Shown here: one piece after another, positions 34,408-42,700 of the stretch
Layout of the letters: the number at the start of each line of letters is the position of its first letter
How positions within the stretch are numbered: position 1 is the first letter of the stretch
NCBI GenBank assembly: GCA_020536535.1
Contig: JAHLWZ010000858.1
Coordinates: forward strand, 1 to 64,000
DNA length: 64,000 nt
Direction of reading: 5' to 3'
Source of the DNA: Pelomyxa schiedti
Taxonomy: Eukaryota > Evosea > Pelobiontida > Pelomyxidae
Notes under the pieces: model-generated
Database searches by the model: none
The model's input: the letters and a program-made list of their open reading frames with translations, nothing else
Told to the model about the DNA's origin: nothing
Program-made: the position numbers and the translations under genes

Positions 34408-35450
34408 TCAACTCTGAGTGAGAGTGGCGTCAGGCCCGTCGAATGGTGGTCTTACTGGAGACCTCCATAGGAAAGGGGTTGCAAAAGGGATGAAACGGGT
34501 TTTGGCAATGAACTCGGCATTGCTTGTGTTGATGCACGTATCGTCAAAGTATGTTAGGTCCTGTTCGGCGTGTGTCTGTGTGTTTTGGTCAGTTGATTAC
34601 GAGGGTATTGAAAGATATAGATTACCTCTGAAGGAGCTGGGTTTGTTGACTGTGAGGTATTGACAGAAGAGTAAGCGAGCTGCTGTGGTTGCTGTTGTTG
34701 CGGTTGCTGTGAGGGTTGTGGTTGTGCTTGTGGTTGCTGCTGCTGCTGCTGCTGCTGTTGTGCATAATATTCAGAGGGGTACATAGCTCTAGTTGCCAGT
34801 GAAACCTTTTGTGGTTTTTAAAGTGAGAAGCAACGCCCACTTCAAAAGAAGAGCGGAATGGAAGTGACTGTATACATTAGCAAGAACGAGCGGGTGCATC
34901 ATGGCTTGGTGAGCCAGAGACAGCGAGTGCAGGAGCTGGACGTGCTGCAGCGGCGACGCCACGTTCTCCGTGGCGGTTGCCTTCTTCGTGATCGTGCTCA
35001 CTCTGATTGCCCGGCTGCCGCAGTGCACGCCTGTCATCTCAGATAGGGCGCGCGTGCGCTCTCGTTCGTCGGAGAACCTCACGAACCCATAACCTGCGAT
35101 TTGGTGGGTGGTTGTGGTGGTGCGTCTTGTTAGCACCGCGAAATCCAGGGGCGCAGAGGAGTCACGTGGGGGGAAAGCAAAGAGAGGGGAAGAAACCTCG
35201 GGATTGACCGGTGTGTTGATCGTAAATCACTTTTGCGGACTTGGTCGATGCGTAACGAGATGAAAACAACGTCTACACGAGCCTGAGTCCACAGGGAGAA
35301 AAGTAGTAAGGAGAGAGGTGTTCCCCGGCTGTGAGGGGCGGAGAAAGACAGATTATGGGAGAAGCTTTAACACACTAAAAGAGTGATGTCGTTCACGTCA
35401 CCAGCGAGATCCCCGACAAACAACCCATAGTCGTTATCCCGGTCCGCCAT
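34408..35450 (-). CDS. RRM RNA-binding protein, RBP45/NGR1/SECp43-type, single RRM
   Basis: ATG 35450 gives MADRDNDYGLFVGDLAGDV. Splicing joins ITLL to TLFSSRYASTKSAKVIYD and QHTGQSR to GYGFVRFSDERERTRALSEM, then GVHCGSRAIRVSTITKK. These match the second RRM of RBP45, NGR1 and TRNAU1AP-type proteins (RNP2 LFVGDL, RNP1 GYGFVRF). A poly-Gln tract (from a CAG-type repeat at 34735-34762) and Pro/Gln/Ser sequence follow. The last exon reads DLTYFDDTCINTSNAEFIAK and ends DATLTQS-stop. The usual first RRM of these families is absent and the frame opens directly on RRM2. Role in mRNA binding or splicing is inferred. Confidence 0.75.
34735..34762. repeat. Trinucleotide (GCT/CAG) repeat coding poly-Gln
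   Basis: A near-perfect GCT run on the plus strand reads as CAG codons in the RRM protein on the minus strand, giving about nine glutamines. Such tracts can change length. Confidence 0.8.
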
Positions 35451-35692
35451 CCTTTTTTTTTTTTCTTGTGATTTCGGCTTTGGGTTGAGAGCGGTCACTT
35501 GGACCTGACGCCCCCTCACTGCCCTCCGTCGATACTTCTCGACGGCATGGTGTAAATCGAAGAGTATCACAGTGCAATTGGGGTTTGGGGAACTGTGTGG
35601 GTCACAAGTTGTCACGGCAACCAACTTGGTGAAGGAGCCGTTCGGTACAACAAACGAAGTCCCCCCACAACAAGCGAAAGAAATTAGTTGAG

Positions 35693-37078
35693 ATGCCACA
35701 CTGGAAGGGGTCGCAGCTGTCACGACACCAACTCAGGCAACAAACAAACAAGAAGCCCACAAAGTCGTTCAACTCATCAAAAGGGAGCGCAGGCACATCA
35801 CGTCTCCCTGTGAAACACAAAAAGGAGCTCGAATTTGTAGAGAAGATGAAGCACGAAGAGGCCCTCAAAAATGTGGACCCACTCGAGAGCCTGCCTGTGG
35901 CACCAGTTCTGAGTTGCGTTTTGGTTGAAAGGGTGATTGCAAATGACGTGGATGCAACTGTGCAGGTCGGGAAGTACTTGGTTAAGCTGACGAAGCGCCC
36001 ATGGGACCTTCTCTTCCCCCTCTCCAGGTTTGGTGATGACCCGGATTTTCTCCACTGGGTTTGTATACACGAATACACCGAAAACATGTGTGTGGAGCTC
36101 CTGACTGAGGCCCTCAGGGCTGGGAATGGAATGGCTGCTGTGTGCCTCGCTGAATACAACTTCAAGAGAGGAGACAATGAAGCGGCCGTGAGGTTCCTCC
36201 ATGAACCTGCTGCTCTGGCGGTCGGCAAGTGCCACTTGTTGTTGGCGAGATGTTATTCAACTGGTGACAAAGGCCTGCCGAAGGACTTGTGCAAAGCTGT
36301 CGAGGAATTCCGCAAAGCAAATTGCTTTGATGCGTCGATGGAACTTGCCGGGCTGTGCAACCAGGTGTGCGACTGGCGTGGGGCAATTGAAGCTTATCAC
36401 AGTGCAATTGGGTTCAAGGACTGTGATGCCACGGCGGTCCTGAAGGGAGTCAGAGGCATGTTACCTAAGGATCGCGATCCAGACAGCTGGCCGAGCTGGA
36501 TAAAAGAAAAGGTTTCCAAGGTACTCGAGTTATGTGTGGCACTTTCCCACCGAGTGACGAGTGCCAGCAGCATGCTGCAAGTCGTTTCAGTTCTGATGCT
36601 TTTTGGTGGGAAGAAGCGGAACTTCTCCAAGTCACTTGACCTCTGCCTGGCTGCTCAAAAGCTGCCCTGTCAGGCTCCGGTTACGGAACCATGGTTGAAG
36701 GGACTGCTGACATCCTGGGGTGATGACACAGCAACCAAGTGCACACTTGAAGTGTGCACACAAGTTCTGTCACGAGTTGTGAACGACCAGGAGAGAATCA
36801 CAACATTCCTGCTTGGGCACAACCCTCGATGTGGTGGTGGTTCATTTGTTTGGCGACTTCCTCAGTTTGTTGTTGGTGACATTGTGATTATGCTCTGGGT
36901 TCAGAACTTTGGCACCCTCAACATAGTACTTTCCCAACTGTCTGGTTCTTTCTGGGGTAGTCTTGACTACCAGTGCTCATACCACCAGTTTGGTGCAGGA
37001 AAGAGCGGTCTGATTAATTGGCTGCTGGGCAAGGTCTCCTTGCTAAAACCGCTCAAAATAAACACAAAAAAAACCTGA
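35693..37078 (+). CDS. Sel1/TPR-like repeat protein, tandem copy 1
   Basis: A single-exon frame of 461 codons from ATG 35693 (MPHWKGSQLSRHQLRQQTNK). The central part is a helical-repeat array with Sel1-type features: MAAVCLAEYNFKRGDNEAAV, LLLARCYSTGDKGLPKDLCK, AVEEFRKANCF, GLCNQVCDWRGAIEAYHSAI. Later helices include ATKCTLEVCTQVLSRVVND and FVWRLPQFVVGDIVIMLWVQ. The C-terminus diverges from copy 2 (GSFWGSLDYQCSYHQF...). Sel1/TPR arrays mediate protein-protein contacts; nothing indicates a specific partner. No introns and no signal peptide. A lineage-specific family is inferred from the tandem copy. Confidence 0.85.
   Translation: MPHWKGSQLSRHQLRQQTNKKPTKSFNSSKGSAGTSRLPVKHKKELEFVEKMKHEEALKNVDPLESLPVAPVLSCVLVERVIANDVDATVQVGKYLVKLTKRPWDLLFPLSRFGDDPDFLHWVCIHEYTENMCVELLTEALRAGNGMAAVCLAEYNFKRGDNEAAVRFLHEPAALAVGKCHLLLARCYSTGDKGLPKDLCKAVEEFRKANCFDASMELAGLCNQVCDWRGAIEAYHSAIGFKDCDATAVLKGVRGMLPKDRDPDSWPSWIKEKVSKVLELCVALSHRVTSASSMLQVVSVLMLFGGKKRNFSKSLDLCLAAQKLPCQAPVTEPWLKGLLTSWGDDTATKCTLEVCTQVLSRVVNDQERITTFLLGHNPRCGGGSFVWRLPQFVVGDIVIMLWVQNFGTLNIVLSQLSGSFWGSLDYQCSYHQFGAGKSGLINWLLGKVSLLKPLKINTKKT
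36203..36462 (+). repeat. 260-bp tract identical to 37798-38057 (copy 1 side)
   Basis: Base-by-base comparison found no difference from GAACCTGCTGC to AGGCATGTT between the tandem paralogs. The immediately adjoining segments differ at several sites and then diverge strongly. This is a signature of recent gene conversion. Confidence 0.9.
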
Positions 37079-37239
37079 AAATTGCAATTGAAAGTGCTTG
37101 TAATAAATATGCTCCTCTTCCTCTGTGCAAGTAACTTGTCGGCCTGACAAGTTGTGTGCAGTAAACCAAATTGGAATCCAGCAGAGTTTTCTTGAACCGA
37201 CTCGATTTTGAGAAAAAGAAAGCAGGAAAAAAAACCTGG

Positions 37240-38634
37240 ATGCCACACTGGAAAGGGTCGCAGTTGTCACGACACCAACTCAGGCAACAAACAAACAAGA
37301 AGCCCACAAAGTCATTCAACTCATCAAAAGCCGGCGCAGGCACATCACGACTCTCAGCAACGAAACGCAAGCCGGAGCTCGACATCCGAGAGAAGAGGCA
37401 CCAAAACCATCTCCAGCACAAAGAGGCAGTAAAAAATGTGGATCAACTCGAGAGCCTACCGGTGGCACCAGTTCTGGGTGGTGTTTTGGTTGAAATGGTG
37501 ATGGCAAATGACGTGGATGCAACCGCGCAGGTCGGGAAGTACTTGGTTAAGATTGCGGTGGCCGAACCTGATTGGCGTTACCTGATGCGCCTCTTTGTTT
37601 ACCTAGATCTTTTCTCTCACTTTCTGGATCCGCAGCTCTTTCGGGGCTCGTCCTCAGATTACAAAACGCACAGCCGAAACATGTGTGTGGAGCTCCTGAC
37701 CGAGGCCCTCAGGGCTGGGAATGGAATGGCTGCTGTGTGCCTCGCTGAATACAACTTCAAGAGAGGAGACAACGAAGCAGCCATGAGGTTCCTCCACGAA
37801 CCTGCTGCTCTGGCGGTCGGCAAGTGCCACTTGTTGTTGGCGAGATGTTATTCAACTGGTGACAAAGGCCTGCCGAAGGACTTGTGCAAAGCTGTCGAGG
37901 AATTCCGCAAAGCAAATTGCTTTGATGCGTCGATGGAACTTGCCGGGCTGTGCAACCAGGTGTGCGACTGGCGTGGGGCAATTGAAGCTTATCACAGTGC
38001 AATTGGGTTCAAGGACTGTGATGCCACGGCGGTCCTGAAGGGAGTCAGAGGCATGTTGCCAGAGGATAACAGGGCAGAGAAATGGAAAAGGTGGGAGGAA
38101 GAAAAAGTGCACATGCTCCTTGAACTGTTTGAGAAAATTTCCCAACGGACGACCAGTACCAGCAGCATGTTGCAAGTCATTTCAGTTCTGATGCTTTTTG
38201 GTGGGAAGAAGCGGAACTTCTCCAAGTCACTTGACCTCTGCCTGGCTGCCCAAAAGCTGCCCTGTCAGGCAACAGTCAAAGAACAACGGTTACAGGAACT
38301 ACTGGGATCCTGGGGTGCTGACACAGCAACCAAGTGCACACTTGAAGTGTGCACACAAGTTCTGTCACGAGTTGTGAACGATCAGGAGAGAATCACAAGT
38401 TTCCTGCTTGGGCACAACCCTCGGTGTGGTCGTGGTTCATTTGTTTGGCGACTTCCTCAGTTTGTTGTTGGTGACATTGTGATGATGCTCTGGGTCCAGA
38501 ACTTCCACACTGTGGACTTGTTGCTTTCTGAGCTAATTTTTAGGCAAAAACGGAGAGATGCAATGAGAATGTGGGATAGTTCATCATCCTGCGAGCTCAG
38601 TTGGAGTGTGCCCCACAGTACCTTCGTTATGTAA
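37240..38634 (+). CDS. Sel1/TPR-like repeat protein, tandem copy 2
   Basis: The ATG at 37240 matches the start context of copy 1 (ATGCCACACTGGAA...); the open frame upstream to 37171 uses only a TTG and is ignored. The same layout follows: conserved N-terminus MPHWKGSQLSRHQLRQQTNK, a variable segment (RYLMRLFVYLDLFSHFLDPQ) replacing the copy 1 sequence, then the near-identical central repeats and a divergent end (HTVDLLLSELIFRQKRR, SSSCELSWSVPHSTFVM-stop). No introns. Tandem duplication with copy 1 and homogenised centres are plain; function is unknown. Confidence 0.85.
   Translation: MPHWKGSQLSRHQLRQQTNKKPTKSFNSSKAGAGTSRLSATKRKPELDIREKRHQNHLQHKEAVKNVDQLESLPVAPVLGGVLVEMVMANDVDATAQVGKYLVKIAVAEPDWRYLMRLFVYLDLFSHFLDPQLFRGSSSDYKTHSRNMCVELLTEALRAGNGMAAVCLAEYNFKRGDNEAAMRFLHEPAALAVGKCHLLLARCYSTGDKGLPKDLCKAVEEFRKANCFDASMELAGLCNQVCDWRGAIEAYHSAIGFKDCDATAVLKGVRGMLPEDNRAEKWKRWEEEKVHMLLELFEKISQRTTSTSSMLQVISVLMLFGGKKRNFSKSLDLCLAAQKLPCQATVKEQRLQELLGSWGADTATKCTLEVCTQVLSRVVNDQERITSFLLGHNPRCGRGSFVWRLPQFVVGDIVMMLWVQNFHTVDLLLSELIFRQKRRDAMRMWDSSSSCELSWSVPHSTFVM
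37798..38057 (+). repeat. 260-bp tract identical to 36203-36462 (copy 2 side)
   Basis: This is the partner of the tract in copy 1. Identity ends at the base after GGCATGTT, where copy 1 has A and copy 2 has G, and the following codons differ. Confidence 0.9.
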
Positions 38635-38790
38635 AAATGGATGAATTTTTTTTTCTTTCATCTTTCTCAACACCTTCGAGACATTTGTGCCTTCCCTGTT
38701 GACACCCTACCCAGTCTTTCATCTCGGCTCAGCCCCCAACCCGCCCTTACACTTTTCTGCAAAAAGATTTGCATTCTGATCACAGAGCCA

Positions 38791-40622
38791 ATGAACGCAG
38801 GCAGGACGAGACGCGGCACCGAACTGTTCACAACCCAGCAGCAGTGCAGGGACCCACCGCCCAACCACTTCTCCGCCGAGGTGCAGAAGAAGCTCGACAA
38901 GCAGCAGACCGCCTCGCCGCGCACTCGCACCGGCGCCCGCAGCAGCCGGGCCCCTCCCGCCGCGCCCCCCGCCCCGGCCCCGACCCCGACCCCGACCCCG
39001 GCCCCTGCCCCCCCCGCCCAGCTCTCGTCCTTTCCCCTTCTTCGCTCCCCCAGCCCCGCAAATGGCGCAAGCAGGAGCAGGGGCCGCTACCTCGCGGCTA
39101 CAGCCGCTACGACGACTAGCACGGCCACCCCGGGGGGCGCGAGGACCGGCACCGCCGCGTCTGCGCCGACGCGGCCCCAGGCGGGGCCCCCGAGCCCAAA
39201 ACGCCCGCGGAAAAGCCCCTGGCCGCCAGGCAAAATTAAAGTCGAGCCGCGTGTATACGAGAGTGGGAGTGAGAGCTACGGCGAGAGCGAGAGTGATAGT
39301 GGAAGTGGAAGTGGAAGTGCCAGTGAAAGTGGGAGTGATATTGATACTGAGGGTAATGTCCGTACACTGGTGAAAAGAGAGAACCTGGCTGAGGAAAATG
39401 AAGAAGAACAACGACAACGACAACAGCAGCAGCAAGCTCAGGCAGTGTCAAATAGTAATGATTGGAGTAGCGGGTTTAGGAGAGATAGTGGGTTCTCTGA
39501 GTTTGTGGCAGGTTTGGAATATAGTGTGGAGGACCCCAGTTGCATTGAGCTAGAGGAGGAGGATAAAGAAGCGGGGAGGAGTGGATGTGGAAGTGCAGTA
39601 GTGAGAAGCGGGTGTGGGGACAATAGTGAAGAGATAAACTTGGATGATCAGGAAAAGGAAGTAGAAAACAAAGAAGAGGGCGAGAAAGAAACCAATTGCG
39701 AGATAGAGACAGATACCATTAAAAAAAAAGGAGAAGTGACATCCAAAGATTTTTTAGAATATGCCAAAAAAAAGCAGTTCTTGATATGGCTGACACAGGA
39801 ATTTCTCGCTCGTTCGTATCACAGTATGCTTCCATAGATTGCTTTTTCTTTCCCCTTACAGTTCTTAGAAACAACTAGTACAGGAAAACATATTAAACAT
39901 TGGGTGGCGTTATCCAATATATTGGAGCGTTTAGGTTTTTTCCACTGCACCCGAGATGTCATAATGACACAGTTCAACCATATAGGTAAATATCTTTTTT
40001 TTTCCTTTTTGCTTTTTTTTTATACTTTGCATACTTCGTAACAGATTGGAAGCTTTTTATCAACCTTCCTTGTACTTATGACAGAAATGAGTTATGGTAT
40101 AAATACGTACCTGATCACAGCTTGGAAGACGTGTGTTGATTGCAGGGCGGATTAACTTTAATAAAACCCCAGGTTGAAGACCTATTGGCACCATTGGAGC
40201 CAACAGTAATTATCAGGTTTTTTTGCGTGTTACTTACACCACATAGAGAGAGCCCATGCCTTCATATAAAGAGGTTCTGGACTGCATGCAAAAACAACAA
40301 CAGAGGATTATTGATTGCTTAAACGGATTCCAACAACAGTGGTCCGATTGGGCTAAGCAAGTTGATGCAAAGTAAGACTGTATTGTTATCTTCCAGTTAC
40401 TAATGTCAATGCAAACAAAAGACTTGGAACCCACTTTCCAAAAGTTGAACCATGTCTCGCCATTAAACTGTAAGTCTTGAGAGTTCTCACCAAGCCTAAT
40501 TTAATTTTCTAGTGAGCCAAAGAACAAGAAGACTTAGCTGCTTCCGAAAGTATTTCCGACATTTAATTCCACAAGGCCAGATTTTCGGGCAGGATCGTGC
40601 TCACTATCTCCCACATTTTTGA
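38791..40622 (+). CDS. Long disordered protein with short helical domain, nuclear type
   Basis: The start MNAGRTRRGTELFTTQQQ is at 38791; in-frame sequence upstream looks like leader. The GC-rich first exon encodes Pro/Ala repeats (PAPTPTPTPAPAPPAQ), a basic PSPKRPRKSPWPPGK stretch that could be a nuclear localisation signal, then Ser/Glu-rich acidic sequence (ESDSGSGSGSASESGS) and a Gln tract. Later small exons form a compact helical part: DFLEYAKKKQFLIWLTQEFL, TGKHIKHWVALSNILERLGF and CTRDVIMTQFNHIG, reminiscent of Myb/trihelix-like DNA-binding helices. A coiled segment (MQKQQQRIIDCLNGFQQQWS) and a basic end (LSQRTRRLSCFRKYFRH) follow. Exon borders after 39760 are my model. A chromatin or DNA role is a guess. 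Confidence 0.6.
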
Positions 40623-40722
40623 AAGAACAAAAGACCTCACCATCATCTTGGGCTTTGCTGGCCCACAAAACTCCTTGAAAACAAACAACAAAAAAAGGTG
40701 TTTTTTTCCCCATGTTAGTCTT

Positions 40723-42213
40723 TCAGGAGGCAGCACCTTCAATAGCAGCAATTGCGGCCAGACCAGAAGCAAAGAAGAAAAACAGTACCATCTTGAGGGG
40801 TTTTGAGCCAGGAGACTCGAGTGCCTCGTGCAACAGTTCAAACACACCAACATATACAAACACCCCAGCACCAACCCCAAGCATTACACCAGTAATTACA
40901 CCTATAGTAGTCACGTGATGTACACCACTGGACAGTGAGGCACTATCTTCAGACTTGAAGAGGAGAACAACAATTCCCACCACAAGGGTGATTGGCTCCA
41001 CCAAGATGAAAGATACAAGCAGGACAGAGCCGGCCAGAAATGATATCTTCAGGTTGAAAAACAATGTCACCAGTGCCCCAGAGTGAGACCATTCGTGGGC
41101 TGCACAAGCTATTGCCAGTGCTATAGTGTCATCCAAATCAGGCATCAGTCCCAATGCAAATCCTGTCACAGCCGCATGAACCGCCATGGCAAGAGTGAGG
41201 GCACCAGCCTTGAATAACTTCCGGTGGCCCCTTTCCTTGCTATAGTCTTCCGCTTGCTGCACTTCCACTCGCGGTTCCCTAGCTTCATGCTTGGCGCTAT
41301 GAACTGACGCCCCCTTCCTCCTGCGCCCGGTTGTTGCTGTTGCTGTAGGTATAGACATATTTCCGTCATCAGACATTCTGTTATGGTCCCCTTGGTTAAC
41401 CTCCCCTTGGGAACTATCCTGATCAAGGACATTCATTTCAATGTCATTGATTCCTACAGAATCTTCATCATAGTCAATTCCGGAAGATACATCGGGAATC
41501 TTGTTGTGGTGCTGCAGCGCTGTAGTACCCCCACTGCAGTCTGCCGTTGCAGCACCCTCTATTGCCAACATAAGGCTGAATCCGGCAATAACCAGATATA
41601 GAGCCAGCGGGAATTTGAGGCCAAGAGAGTTCAACTCAAGTATGGCATCATCAGCCATGTGGCACAGCCCCACGCCGAAGAAAACGCCGGCCGAAGCTGC
41701 AGTGATTAGTGACATAGCAACCTCAACCGTTCTGTTTGTATCCAGCCTAGTGGTGTCCCCATGACCAGTTGCACCGCTGCCCTCACTCGTGCCCGAACCT
41801 GGTGAGGATGTAGTGGTTGTAGTAGTTGTAGTAGTAGTGGATGTGTTTGTGCTTGTTCCTATGGCAGGTATAGCCGGATACGAGGAATTAAGGGCCAGAG
41901 GAGGGGGAGTCGAGGACGGGCACACAAGGTTAGTTTCGGAAGTGGAGGTCGACGCAGACAGAGGAGTCAGCGACGGAGAAGGCGGGGGAGGCGGAGACGT
42001 AGGGGTCTTGGGAATGGAGAGCGAAATGGCCAGGGCAGAGGAGGGTGACATGGAAGAGGACGAGGAAGGGGAGGCGGCGGAGGAGGTGGATTTCTTGGAA
42101 ATGGACACGGCAGTGCGGCGGATTAGGATTGGGATGAGGGCACCAAGGGCAGTCTCCAGGGGCAGGAGTATGGCGCACAGGACCTTGACTAGGATGATGG
42201 TGCTGAGTCCCAT
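40723..42213 (-). CDS. ZIP-family (Zrt/Irt-like) metal transporter
   Basis: A single frame of 496 residues from ATG 42213 (MGLSTIILVKVLCAILLPLE). TM1 is followed by a long Ser/Pro/Thr loop including a poly-Thr run (repeat near 41810-41840). Then come TM helices with the ZIP signature: LITAASAGVFFGVGLCHMADDA in TM2-3, an intracellular loop with acidic and basic stretches (41500-41220), and TM4-5 with AVHAAVTGFALGL and AIACAAHEWSHSGALVTLFF, carrying the His residues of the metal site. It ends FFFFASGLAAIAAIEGAAS-stop. The family imports zinc, iron or manganese into the cytosol from outside or from organelles; HEWSH replaces the common HExxH, consistent with the fungal/plant-type lineage. It converges with the preceding gene, about 100 bp away. 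Confidence 0.88.
   Translation of the reverse strand: MGLSTIILVKVLCAILLPLETALGALIPILIRRTAVSISKKSTSSAASPSSSSSMSPSSALAISLSIPKTPTSPPPPPSPSLTPLSASTSTSETNLVCPSSTPPPLALNSSYPAIPAIGTSTNTSTTTTTTTTTTSSPGSGTSEGSGATGHGDTTRLDTNRTVEVAMSLITAASAGVFFGVGLCHMADDAILELNSLGLKFPLALYLVIAGFSLMLAIEGAATADCSGGTTALQHHNKIPDVSSGIDYDEDSVGINDIEMNVLDQDSSQGEVNQGDHNRMSDDGNMSIPTATATTGRRRKGASVHSAKHEAREPRVEVQQAEDYSKERGHRKLFKAGALTLAMAVHAAVTGFALGLMPDLDDTIALAIACAAHEWSHSGALVTLFFNLKISFLAGSVLLVSFILVEPITLVVGIVVLLFKSEDSASLSSGVHHVTTIGVITGVMLGVGAGVFVYVGVFELLHEALESPGSKPLKMVLFFFFASGLAAIAAIEGAAS
41810..41840. repeat. Degenerate trinucleotide repeat coding poly-Thr
   Basis: A TAGTGG/TAGTTG-type run on plus reads as about ten threonines in the first loop of the ZIP transporter. 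Confidence 0.7.
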
Positions 42214-42700
42214 CTTTGAAACAATTGGCTCTTGCTCTCACTCTAAGTGGTTTAAAAACACCCAACTACAAGGAACGAGGGTCCCCTCGGAAATAGAAAC
42301 GCCTCTACCTCGCTAATTGTGATTGTGTTTGTTGTTTTGGGGTGGTTTTTTTTATGTGTGGCTTGTTTCGCGTGCGCCGATTGTAACTGTCGACTCTTCT
42401 GCCATCTGATTAGCTCGACGCGTCATTTCCTATCTGGGAAGGACGAGGCCACTAGAATCTTAGGGGATGTGACACGCTCTGGTGTCACTCTTCAACACTG
42501 ACAACATAAGATAGCTGGAGTGAGTACAGCAGATTACACACCCAGTCACTGGTAACATGGAACCCGATCTGATCTGCAGAAACGCTGAAGGTGCACCCTT
42601 AACTTCTGCCGTTAAGTACAAGTGAATGAGTGAACTCCTCAAACCACTCAGAGGAGCAAAAAAAAAAAAAAAACTACAAACAGCACCGGTTGGGGATTGA
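42214..42700. other. Divergent intergenic region, no gene seen
   Basis: 487 bp between the starts of the ZIP gene (-) and the C2 gene (+). A short plus-strand frame at 42319-42501 lacks coding character, and an A-run lies at 42658-42673. Both promoters are expected here. Confidence 0.4.

Noticed and set aside
36735-36760. Perfect inverted repeat GTGCACACTT-G-AAGTGTGCAC, also near 38334
   Set aside because: It lies inside conserved coding sequence (KCTLEVCTQ) of both paralogs and is explained by codon sequence; no reason to call a regulatory hairpin.
37171-37239. N-terminal extension of tandem copy 2 from a TTG
   Set aside because: The ATG at 37240 matches the start and following codons of copy 1; the extension has no counterpart.
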